32,659 nt of DNA from Nemertoderma westbladi (lineage: Eukaryota > Xenacoelomorpha > Nemertodermatida > Nemertodermatidae), in contig JAUCBJ010002020.1 of assembly GCA_032718475.1 (NCBI GenBank), positions 1 through 32,659 on the forward strand. The letters are read 5' to 3'. Under the pieces are notes generated by a model that saw nothing but the letters and a program-made list of their open reading frames with translations, ran no database searches and had not been told where the DNA came from. This document shows positions 1 to 10,300 of this stretch, one piece after another. How positions within the stretch are numbered: the stretch's first letter is position 1; every line of letters starts with the position of its first letter. The position numbers and the translations under genes are program-made.

Positions 1-834
1 TATAAAACGGAAAAGCTAACGGGAAGTTCAATCATGAAATTTTGCAATTTGGAAAATAATTTTGGTGCAGTAAAACAGTTTTTTACGTTTAATTGCAGTA
101 ATTTATATCATCAATCTATTTTTCAATTAATTGGACACCTTCCGATCTGTTAACTGAGTAAAGATTACTACAAATTATCTGCGTCTCCAGAATTTGACAA
201 ATCTTGGTGTAATTTTCTCAAGACAATGATACCACCACCATAAGCACCACCACCATAAAGCATGCTTTTATAAATAAATTCAAGGCGATTGGTCTAAAAA
301 TTTGGTAGCAGGTAACAGATATTGAAATGAGGCTATATAACAAGCACAGCCACATGTATGCACAGGGGGCGGCGTACAGTAATTAGTCCATATACAGAAT
401 ACATATATAGACTAAACTGAAACATTAAGTAGATAAACTACAGGGCCTAATAATTACTGATTTTCACAGAACCTGGAATAACTGGGTAAAAACATGAAAG
501 TGAAATTATTTAAATAACTGAAACGATTAATCGTACAGCTTTAGTACAGTAGGCCTAGACTTAGGTCCGACTTCTCTGGGTGTTCCAGTAGGCCTAGACT
601 TTAATAATTATTTTCAATGCACTTCTATAGGGTACACCGACACGACACAGTAGACAGTAAATGTTAATTTAGTAAAAGAAATATTGTTGCGATTTTTTAC
701 TTCACACAATCAAGCCAACATGTAGGTTGATACACCTTTATTACACATGTAACAATTACACTATCACCCATGTAGATCGCACTGATGATGGACATGTAAC
801 ATTGAATAAGACCCGCCACGAACGGTCTTCCTAC

Positions 835-889
835 CTTTAACGGCTCCCATCTTGCTGGATAGCATCTGTTTTGCCATAAACTCAACCAT
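835..889 (-). CDS. Possible first coding exon of an unknown gene (18 codons)
   Basis: An ATG in good context (A at -3, G at +4) on the minus strand opens a frame beginning MVEFMAKQMLSS. It runs 18 codons to a donor-like AAAG|GTAGGA. The peptide has ordinary protein composition, unlike the surrounding AT-rich sequence. No second exon could be found to the left, so this may be chance. If not spliced, the frame continues only to about 41 codons. I do not recognise it. Confidence 0.2.
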
Positions 890-1808
890 TTTGATAAAGT
901 TAAAGATATGTTCATAAAATATAAATCTTAAAAAAGCTATTCAAAACAGAATTACGGTATAGTAATTAGTACAGTATATAATATCGTGATATGAGTTGAA
1001 TGTATTTTATACTTTAATATATTTTATAAATAGATGGTTTGATTTCATATAATAACGCCGACTTTGACATTTTCAGATAAAGTCAATTAAATTGATTTTG
1101 CTGGAATTGTATTAATTTGAATGGGCCTATTGAAAATTTATTTAAAGTAAAGGGAAATCTTTCGTTGCATCATCTGGAGTCTGAATTCGATACAAACAGT
1201 CCGCTGCGGAAAATTAGTCGGAAAAAATGAGGACTCCCTCCCCCAAAAACAAACTTCTTTCTTTAATCATTCTGCATTTTAAAACGAGGAATGCAATAAA
1301 TTTTAAATCGTATTCTATGCTGTAAACATACGATCTGTGTGTAGAATAGATACTCGGTGTTTGGTTACCAGTATATGGTATAATACAAAAAATATTACCG
1401 GTAACATAGCTATTTTATTTAAATCAACTCACTTGCAAAGAAATCCATTAGAGCATAAATGGTATGAATATTATTATTAAGGACTCAATGAATTAGATTC
1501 AGCTATTACAAACCAAATATATTATTCTTTAGTATTAAAATATTTCAGAACAATGGCTATTATATTTGAAATTGGTGATGTCATTATTGAACATTCACGG
1601 CGAAAGTCCTCATTTTTATTTTCCCTCGAACTACTATGGCAAGCAGCTATTTCCCTATCCTATGTATGTATCAATAGTTAATGAGTATAATAAGTACCCT
1701 TACAGGGAATGAGTTTCCAAAATGAAACAGAACGATTTATTCAGAGTGGAGGCCACCATCCTTTGTGATTACACCACCAACCATTGAGAACGCTTGCGTA
1801 AATAGGCC

Positions 1809-1848
1809 TCAAGGAAATGAACCGTGTTGTCCTATCCATTAGGCTAGC
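1809..1848 (-). repeat. tRNA-like SINE fragment (box A and box B remnants)
   Basis: Read on the minus strand, 1829-1848 gives GCTAGCCTAATGGATAGGAC, close to the D-arm/box A of an arginine-type tRNA. It is followed by GGTTCATTTCC (1811-1821), a degenerate box B. Only about six bases separate them, far fewer than in a tRNA, so this would be an internally deleted SINE head. Weak but directional evidence. Confidence 0.3.
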
Positions 1849-3589
1849 GGGACTAGCTGCAGTTTTTTTCTCCCTATGTCATCCACACCCATGCTATACG
1901 CTCCTCTGTGCTGCCATAGCAACGCGGAGTAGTTATGGGCTCTGCGGCTAGAGCAAATTCCTGCTTGCGTTAAAAGCAGGCAGGAATTTTCTGTTTCATA
2001 AAATGGACGATTGCCCCCACGGAATTGGAGGTTGTTTCACGAATGGATTAGTTTATCGTTGCTCAGAAGGGAGTTTCTGAGGAATTTATTGGCATTTTCG
2101 GCAGGGCACTAAACAATCTGGCTTGTCTGCTGGCAGAGATGTCGTATTATGTTTATGGATTTGGTGACTTGAGGTGACATAAAAAGAACCAAATTGATTA
2201 AATGCCATGTTATATTCAAGCATGTTTAATATTACAAATATCTCACTGATATTTTATTGACAGAAATGCTTTTTAAATAATTTGATATTGTACTACAGTA
2301 TATATGTTACACAATATGTGAAAGCAAACACATGGTAATGGCATCACAGGTTAGGTATAGAAAATGTTAATTGATGTCACGGCAATACTGGATGAACAAT
2401 TGACGCTATTTAAGCAGCAGCTTGGAATATTGAACGACAGACTTGTTTGAGCTCAGCAGTGTTGCTACATCTTAGTGACACACCAAGGCTTTCATTTTTA
2501 ATTAGTGGATAAACATTGTAAAGAAAAAGTATACATTGGCTTATAGGTTGTACGCTATCAGTAGCCGGCATGACTCATTTGCTATTCCAGAAGGCTATTT
2601 ACTTTTTGCTCCTTGGTTTTGGTAATAACACAGCATAACCGCGATTATACAATGCGTCGTTAATTAAGTAAGCATTCTATCTTCTGCTACGAACTCTGTA
2701 TATCAGCGTGCTGATGTTTCATCAAGGGATTTGAATGAAAACCATGACATGACCAGGCTGTACTCGCTATCTGAGTAAGTGAGTGCCCGTCCCCCTTTCC
2801 CACACCTTCGTTCTGTCATATAGAATGGAATAAAATATCGGGGCAGCATGTACGTACAGTACACCGCATCATCTTATATTTCCCCAAAAGAAACTGCGTT
2901 CTACGCAGTACAACATCCCGTACCGTAGGCCTATTTAACTTTTAGTCAGGAGAGAAGGAGGGGTAATCAACAAGGCTTAGATTTTCCGTTGCAAGTCCAG
3001 AAATGGTGCGGTGCTGTGAGTCGTCGCTTCGTGTCAGTATTCTATCATCGTTATTCGCGCACACAATTTATGTACAAATTACGATCCGATCCTAACCTGT
3101 AAACGAAACTGCCTTTACTGTAAATCGAATTTAAGATTAAACAAAGAGATCTGATCCAGGATCGAACTCAGGACTTTCATATCTTAGTCAATAATTACAT
3201 TATTTTTGTGAGTCCCTCTTTCCTACCTACCTACTGTACCTAAAGAGGCAGTTTGGTCATTACCGTTACCACACCCTTTGGAGATGAAGATGCGGATAAT
3301 ATCGATAGGGAGTTGTGTCGGTGCAACTTTGTTGATAAGCCGGCATAGCATTCGTAATGCACGCACGCTGCATTGGGCTTGCCAATTGTGGATTGAATGG
3401 TGGTGACAAAATGTTTTTGTTAAGCTGGCATAGCATCTCAATGTGCAGTTTCAATGCAGCAGGCCGATTATAGTAGTAGTAGTAGTACTAACTGTAGTAT
3501 AGTAATAGTTACCACTACTAAATAAATAAATCCATTCTATCCTGTAGTAAATAATGTTTCAGTTTTCTTTAAAGTCATCTGTGGCTTAA

Positions 3590-3616
3590 GGGGGTGGGGG
3601 GGGGGGGAGGGGGGGT
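3590..3616. repeat. Poly-G low-complexity tract
   Basis: A run of G interrupted by single T and A bases is followed within five bases by a C run (3619-3625), so the strand could fold on itself. It is the first of several G/C homopolymers in the window and a likely site of assembly length error. Confidence 0.8.
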
Positions 3617-3975
3617 AGCCCCCCCTCGCTAAATATTTCAGAAATTTGTTTTTTATTGCATCTAGAGCAGAATTTAACGGGGATTTAAATGCCTTAGAGA
3701 GATCTCTTTTAGTTCTCGAGTTATCGCGGAAGTTATCGTGTTATAGTTATAGTTAGTTAGTTATAGTTCTGCAATTTTTGCTTTATACGAAAAGTAATTT
3801 CATAAGCTTCAATCAATTTCACGCACTTTTCTTAATTTAATTGTATTTCCCCATTTTTTAAATGAAAAAATACAAAAAATGTTAGTGAAGTAATCCCAAA
3901 CCAATATACGAGAATAACCGAGAATATGTGATACAATAAATGACATGATTATGAGAGTAACAACCGGAGATGACT

Positions 3976-3980
3976 TATTG
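3976..3980. repeat. Left target-site duplication (TATTG)
   Basis: The five bases TATTG abut the TG start of the 5' LTR and recur immediately after the CA end of the 3' LTR (19896-19900). Five-base duplications are usual for BEL/Pao integration. Perfect identity supports a single intact insertion that has not recombined with another copy. Confidence 0.93.
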
Positions 3981-4259
3981 TGTAAAGGCTTTTGCGTAAT
4001 TAGCCGGTTATTTTCCCCGTAAAGTACTCTGTAGTTAGTTTACTAGGCATAAAAAGTCCGTGTCCTTACTGTACTGGTGTTTTAGAGGACATAAAAGTAA
4101 TTTCTTCTGTAGGTATACTTTAGCGGACATAATCCGCAATTTTGTGACGCAATAAGCCGGATCCTCTTGAAAACAGTGTGGCTACCATGACGACGGCTAA
4201 CAGCTGATATTGCCACGTCGAACATTTCTTTGTTCTTTGTTCTCTCTTTGTTCGGTCAA

Positions 4260-4268
4260 CCAATCAGA
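4260..4268 (+). promoter_or_regulatory. CCAAT box in the 5' LTR
   Basis: CCAATCAGA matches the NF-Y consensus and is preserved in the 3' LTR (19025-19033), although the base two positions upstream differs between the copies. A CCAAT box in the first third of an LTR is a reasonable promoter-proximal element. No clear TATA box follows at the expected distance. Confidence 0.45.
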
Positions 4269-5004
4269 GCGTTTTTTGACTCTGTGTTGGAAGTTGGATA
4301 CAGAAACTCAGGAATTCAGTGTATATGTTTTTGCCCAGAGCCTAAGAACACCGGCTTTTGGCACCTCCGTGTTTCAGTCTTTAGCTTAACATTAGTAGGC
4401 TTAATTATAGAACGTATATCTGTTATCATATCATATCATATCTCACTTATCTATCTTATCTCACTTACTTACTCAACAATCTGTCGGTTATTCATTATAT
4501 TTGTTGATGGAATATTATATCGGAATACTGATCAATAATCAGACACCCCAATCTTCTTGATATACTAAAGGTTAGAGAGACCGGATACATATAACGATTG
4601 CGACTTACATTAAGTGGTTTGAAGTGAATCTAATGCTATTTCATAGGCCCGACATAAATTGTCTGTTGCTCTCTTTATATGTGACTAAAATTAGTGAAGG
4701 TCTGCAGATTAGTGTGCAGTATTGTGCAGCATTGTGTATGATTGTAACTGATAACAAAGCATCTCCTAAAGAATGCGCCATATACGTTAATCTATAGCCA
4801 TTCCGTTGTGTCTAGTTTAAGTCATAACTCTGTTTACATATTTAGAGCGCCACGTCCTAAAGGAACTGTTAATATTTCCCGAAAGTGAATAATATTTGTC
4901 AGAGATTATATATTACGATCAGTCGAATAATACAGTAGGCTTACACCTCAATCAAGTTAAGCTTCCGAATCCAGTCTCCCGGGTATATCCAGGTTATATT
5001 GGGT

Positions 5005-5016
5005 TGCGCATGCGCA
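5005..5016. promoter_or_regulatory. NRF1-type palindrome in the 5' LTR
   Basis: TGCGCATGCGCA is a perfect 12-bp palindrome and matches the established NRF1 (sea urchin P3A2, fly EWG) binding consensus. It lies inside the block that is replaced in the 3' LTR, so only the 5' copy has it. Binding is inferred from the motif alone. Confidence 0.5.
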
Positions 5017-5136
5017 TAGACTGGCTTCGGCTAATGTAGTGTATCAAATACTCGTCATAGGCTAAAGACTATCTATCATCTAAAAGACATCCCAATTTGG
5101 CAGGTTAAACTGTCAAAGGTCTTAAAAGCGCAAACA

Positions 5137-5175
5137 ATAACAGATATTGCTTCTGGATTGCGGCGTAAGCAATCA
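5137..5175 (+). other. Primer-binding-site region, unresolved
   Basis: A tRNA primer site normally starts with TGG within a few bases of the 5' LTR. The nearest good TGG is at 5154, 17 bases beyond the LTR end, within TGGATTGCGGCGTAAGC. I cannot match its complement to an animal tRNA 3' end with confidence. The same stretch forms a short hairpin (GATTGC 5156-5161 with GCAATC downstream). Confidence 0.3.
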
Positions 5176-5418
5176 AGTCGAAAGTACCGGTCGTCCGGAA
5201 ACCTGTAGGCCTGACTGCCTGATCACCCGGACTGGTACTTACAGCAGTACAGGTACAGCAGTATTATTCGATTGTGAAATTGTATACCGGTAGGCTGTTT
5301 AAGAGATTAGGGACTGTACACCCCTTGTTTCTTTTGGAGCTTACTTATTTCTGTCAAGTTTTGTTTATTTGTAGGCCAGTATTGAGCAGAAGGCGTGTAA
5401 GCCTGCTCAGATTGTACA

Positions 5419-5998
5419 GATAATTTGTAGGCTTGACTGTTGTCTAACTGTTGTTAAGTCTGAACGGATTGCAGTGTGTGTAGAGCATCTGTCCGATAAA
5501 GTGCTAGTTAGGAACGTAGGGGCTTCAAGTGCTGTGAGGTAAACCCCCTGTGAAAGAATAAGTCGTACTACTAGGTTAGAACGCATACTAACTAATCATT
5601 TCGGAGTCTGCATATACTGTAGTGTATTTAGGCTTGATAGTAGTCTGCCATCGTTTGGTCTGTACTTTGTTTGTGTAGTCTGTACAGGTAGCGTATAATT
5701 CTTATTTAGATAATTTGTAGGCTGGATAGTTGTCTGGCTGTTGTTAGGTCTGAGGAAATTTCAGTGTGTGTAGAGTGTATGTCCGATAAAGTGCCAGTTG
5801 GGAACGTAGGGGCTTCCAGTGCTGTGAGGTAAACCCCCTGTGAAAGAATAAGTCGTACTACTAGGTTAGAACGCATACTAACTAACCATTTCGGAGTCTG
5901 CACATACCGTAGTTTGTTTAGGCTTGATAGTAGTCTGTCAGTATTTAGTCTACATTTTGTTTGAGTAGTTTGTACGCGTAGCGTAATATTTATTATTC
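5419..5998 (+). repeat. Tandem duplication, two 290-bp units
   Basis: Unit 1 starts at 5419 and unit 2 at 5709, both with GATAATTTGTAGGCT. The central part (about 5525-5610 and 5815-5900) is nearly identical, with two visible mismatches, while the ends have drifted. Each unit carries two copies of a TAGGCTTGATAGTNGTCT-like motif (starts 5428, 5629, 5718, 5919) and a donor-like GAG|GTAAAC inside the conserved core. Confidence 0.85.
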
Positions 5999-6943
5999 AG
6001 AGTTTATGCGATTATTCGCAACATTCATATCCCCAAGTTTATTCCTACAGTAATTGTGCTTGTTATACATACCGTTATAGTTAAACTAACCCCGGTACTA
6101 CATCAGGGCTGCTCGGCGTAGGTAAAGACTGGAGATTTTGTGCTTTGGTCACTCCGGCAGATACCGTGGTTCTTTTAGCTGTTCAAGTATTTTTAACTAC
6201 TAATTATTTGTTGTACAAGTACTTGTACCTATTTTAGGGTTTAGTGTACAGTACTTTCCGAAGGTGATTAGTGTGTAGGCAGTGTATTTGTGTTGTAAAG
6301 TGGTTAATAGGCACATTGGTTCTGGTAGACCGCGGTAATTAACTTCTGGGTAGGAACACTCCGTGATACATAACGTAGTACCTATAGCGATACGGCTATA
6401 GGTCGTCAGACGGTGGTATTTTCCTATCTGGACAACGCAGTATATTTACTACTACTTATTATTTTCAAATACCGTAGTAACCTGTCCGTTGTAATAGCCA
6501 GATATTCTAACCCTTTGTTAGGCTGGTTTGTAGATTCCCTGTAAAATTACCCTAAAAATTCGTATTTGTAATTTTTGTGTTTATTTAGAGATTGTAATCT
6601 CACCCCGATTGTACGTAATTTGTAGTAATAAGTAACTTAGGTAAATTAGAATTATTTGTTTTAGTGTCCAACAAGTAGCACTTCACTGAGAGCGCACAGC
6701 TTCTGTGTAGTGACTCCCCCCAGAAATAATAACATTATTATTTCAAACATTGACAAAAACCCATTTCAACGGGTATATATATATTATAAATCAACTCAAA
6801 CGATTTATAAATAGTAGGCCTGCCATACAACAATTAGGTCTCAATATCAGTTGGACTACTGCTTAAATAACGGTAATAAAGTAAGTTAAAGTAACTAAGT
6901 AACCCTTAAAATTTAGAAATTCAATTATTTAAAATAATTGACA

Positions 6944-7195
6944 TACTGGTATTCACGATAGGCTTATTATATTTATTTCTATAAATTTAGGCTGAAATCA
7001 TACCGGTATTCTGCAATTAATTCTAGTCTGTAATTATACTTATATATATACATTATAAGTGTAAGTTGTATACCGGTATTTACGATAGGCCTATTATATA
7101 TTTATAAATTTTGGCTGAAATCATACCGGTATTCTGTAATTAATTCTAGTTAATAATAATACTTATATATACTATAAGCATACCGGTATTCTAAT
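6944..7195 (+). repeat. Tandem duplication, two units of about 127 bp, just before gag
   Basis: Units start at 6944 (TACTGGTATT) and 7071 (TACCGGTATT). Both contain ACGATAGG, GGCTGAAATCATACCGGTAT, an AATTAATTCTAGT block and an AT-rich ACTTATATATA tail. ACCGGTATT occurs again at the end (about 7182), suggesting a partial third unit. Confidence 0.8.
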
Positions 7196-7324
7196 ATATT
7201 ATATATATCACGCTACACTGAGTAGCAGTATCGGTAATTAATTACTAGGCTAGCAGTTAATACTGAATTACTAGACTTGCTTAGACTGTAATATAGCAGT
7301 AGGCATACAACTGTACAAACAAAC

Positions 7325-10300
7325 ATGTCTGATACTAAGCAGAACCTGTCAGACAGTTTATTAGATGTAACTATCTGCGACTCAGATAGGGGTGTAGAAC
7401 CGTCTAGACCTAAGTTCAGCTCACCTCCCACTGTGAGGAAGGTCATCCCTCCAGTAGTAATTTCAGACCCTAGGCTAGTCCAACATCGTAGGTCTATCAT
7501 AGGCACTCGAGCTCAGGTCAAGCGGGACCAAGAAGCAGCGGAACAGCAACAACCCGCGAGCCAAGAACTTATTTCTCAGCGGCCCGACAGCTCCAGTAGT
7601 GCGGATACTGAAGAGCTGACACCCGAGCACGGAGCAAAGATGACGGATGCGGTTTATTCGGATCCCCTTCTCATCCTTCCTGCAGCCGTACTCACTAGGT
7701 TATTGATTGCGGCGGAAGAACACCAGATCGATTGGGCGAGAAATAAGCGATCGACTAAAGATAGTTATGCGGGATACACAAGGGAAGAACTGAAGTCTAT
7801 TGTCGAGTCGCAATGGAACTTCCCCGGACCCGGACTCCCGTTTGATTTATCAGAAGATGCCTGGGAAGACATACACCGGATGGGAGTAACCAAGGAGACC
7901 ATCGATCCAGCTGTGTGGAAGAGGTCCGCAGCCGGATACGCACAGGGATTCTTCAGCTCTATGGAGCGAGTAAAAGAACAACTGTTTCAACAACCCCAAG
8001 GACCTCAAGAGCAGGGACAACTGCTTTATCAAGTTAGAGAAAGAATTCTGCGAATCAGGCTAATCTTATCGGCCTTTGAGGAGGCTTCTAAAAGAAGACA
8101 AGACACGTCGTTGCAAGTTGCCGTAAAGACTTGGTTTCAACGGATGAGTCTCCAGGTTCAAGGAACGGCTCAGTGGAAAGCTCAGCTGGAGGAGCGCTCA
8201 ACCCATGGAGAATCAACAGACGCTACTTTTTCCCAAGTGGAAAGTGAAGCGACGGCAGAGAAACCGCATAAGAGGGATGCCATTGACATCTATCTGTCAG
8301 ACTATCAGCGTTTTTTAGGAGATGAAGAGTTGAGGAGAAGGTTAGATGGACTTAGCCCTAATAGCGAAGGAACTCAGCGTGTGTTGGATGCCATCGATGT
8401 GGAAATGAGGGCTGCGAACCAGGCTAAATTTGATGAACGCCTCCGCATCACTAGAGTCCAAGAAGAACAAGTAAAGATAAAACGTATAGAAGACAGAAAG
8501 GCAGCGGCAGTAGCAGCAGCAGTGGCAGCGGCAGAAGCTGAAAGAAAAGCGGCAGCGGCAGTGGCAGCGGCAGAGGCAGAAGCGGAGAGAAAAGTGGCCG
8601 AAGCGGAAAGAAAGGCTGCAGCGGCAGAGGCAGAAGCGGAGAGAAAAGCGGCCGAAGCGGAAAGAAAGGCAGCAGTGGTAGCGGCCGAAGCGGAAAGAAA
8701 AGCAGCAGTGGCAGCTGCAGAGGCAGTGGCAGAAGCAGAATGGAGAGCGGCTGAAGAAACCACCCAACTAGAATTGGAAAACATTCAGGAGAATCAAGAC
8801 TGCATAAATAAACAGTTAACAGCTAGTCAAATGCAGATGATGGGTCGATCTACTCCCAAAAGACAGGGATATACATCATCTGAGGAAGGCGATACCACCG
8901 ATACTGAAGGCAAAGGAAATAGATCTCGTCTAAGCAGACGTAGAAGAACATCACACCGTCAGAAATTGCCTGATTTGCCTCCAGCTGTTAGAAGGCAACT
9001 AAATAACACCAACTTAGGTAGTACAGAACCCACAGACCAAATAATTAAAATAGAAAGACTCCCTACTATAGTAGATGAGCCTGAAATAATTAGGCCTGTT
9101 CTTGAAATCACCCCTTCGGTGATAGAGACACCTGTGCTCCCTGAACCTACCTCTAAATTCCCTCTGCACAGAACCAAGCTACCTGTGCCCAGCAGAACAG
9201 CCCATGAGACAGTTCATGTCCTGGACTCCGAGCGAAATATTCATGATTTGTCGCCCGTTGTCCCTCGTCCGCCCGCTACAACGTTGGCGACTCCCGCTTC
9301 GGCGGTCGAATGGGTGGATGAGAGACGACGGGGGATGGATCTCCTGCTCGGGCAGATGCAGGAGACCGTTCAGCAATTCAAGGGCACAGTAAGGGAAAGT
9401 AGGTTAGAGTTGCAAGAAGTGCAGCAAAGTATCGCGTTAGAACGCGATAAATTAGTAAATACACAAAAGGGTATACCACCACCCTCGGTAACGATGTGTC
9501 AACCTGTTAGGTCTGAAGTATCTCATGCGCAAGGTATGGAGCCTACACGCATCTATACTGCTAGCGAAGTAGAAACTCCTATAGTGAACCCTATTAAGGG
9601 TAATTATAGACCTGTTGATAATGATATTCCCTATAGACCTGATCATAATCCGAGAAATTTATATACAGATAGCTCGATATTAAATAACACGATGGCCCAA
9701 GAAAGTTTTACGCGTCAAATGGCTAGAACCGAAGCCCGGCAAGCGGTAAAGGTGGGAGAGATAGTCAAGTTCAATGGTGATGAGATGAAATGGTTACCTT
9801 TTAATGAATATTATAAAGATAACATACAGAACTCTGTACTATCTAATGGAGAGAAACTTAGATTCCTCATCGAGTGCTTGGAAGGATCTCCCAAGTTAAT
9901 GGCGTTAAAGTTTATTGGACATCCAGACGGATTAAGACAAGTTTGGGATACACTAAACATCAGGTATGGTAATAGGAATAACATAGCTAAATATTTGTAT
10001 GCAAAATTAGTAGCGCCCCGAAAGTTCATTAGCAGCGGGATAATAGAGTTTTCCGATGAGATTCAAGAGATCTGTAGACAATTAGATTGGTTAGGTAAGT
10101 CTCATGAATATCAGAGTTCTATGGTTATTGGAGCCGTGGCTTCTACTTTACCGAAGGGTGGAGTAGGTACACGCTGGGATAAGAAAGTGTTATATATGAT
10201 GGAACAACAACAACGAGACCCTACCATGGCTGATCTCATGTCATTCTTGGATGGCGAAGTGAAATTACAGCTCATAAAGCAGTCCAGAGAGAAGACACCG

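Larger units (their letters stand above)
1..3975. other. AT-rich non-coding flank, no supported gene
   Basis: I find no long open frame with convincing coding character and no consistent exon chain. The stretch holds two tRNA-like fragments (near 1809-1848 and 3157-3169, minus strand), a short TAG microsatellite near 3472-3489, and a G-rich run at 3590-3616 followed at once by a C-rich run. One short minus-strand frame (835-889) looks like a possible first exon but has no partner. Confidence 0.6.
3981..5136 (+). repeat. 5' LTR (1156 bp)
   Basis: It begins TGTAAAGG and ends GCAAACA, and matches 18746-19895 almost base for base. By eye I count six single-base differences and one replaced block (4993-5013 here, 19758-19772 in the 3' copy), which accounts exactly for the 6-bp length difference. 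It holds a CCAAT box (4260-4264, within CCAATCAGAGCG) and a perfect 12-bp palindrome TGCGCATGCGCA (5005-5016). It should carry the promoter for the genomic RNA. I could not place the R boundaries. Confidence 0.95.
5137..7324 (+). other. 2.2-kb non-coding leader of the element
   Basis: Between the 5' LTR and the gag start codon there is no long plus-strand frame. The leader contains a 290-bp tandem duplication (5419 to about 5998), a 127-bp tandem duplication (6944 to about 7195), many TAGGC motifs, and AT-rich DNA. Leaders in this superfamily are usually a few hundred bases. Its likely content is packaging, dimerisation or splicing signals, but this is inference. Confidence 0.7.

Noticed and set aside
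3121-3180. tRNA-like sequence with a good box B (AGTTCGATCCTGG, minus strand, 3157-3169)
   Set aside because: No convincing box A or cloverleaf could be placed upstream, so I do not call a tRNA gene or a full SINE.
4230-4538. 102-codon open frame inside the 5' LTR, repeated in the 3' LTR at 18995-19303
   Set aside because: It starts at TTG rather than ATG and has no recognisable domain. The duplicate exists only because the LTRs are copies of each other.
8342-8784. Antisense frames of 136 and 141 codons over gag, rich in Ala/Ser or Cys/Phe/Arg
   Set aside because: Mirror images of the Ala/Glu/Arg/Lys repeat on the sense strand; composition artefact.
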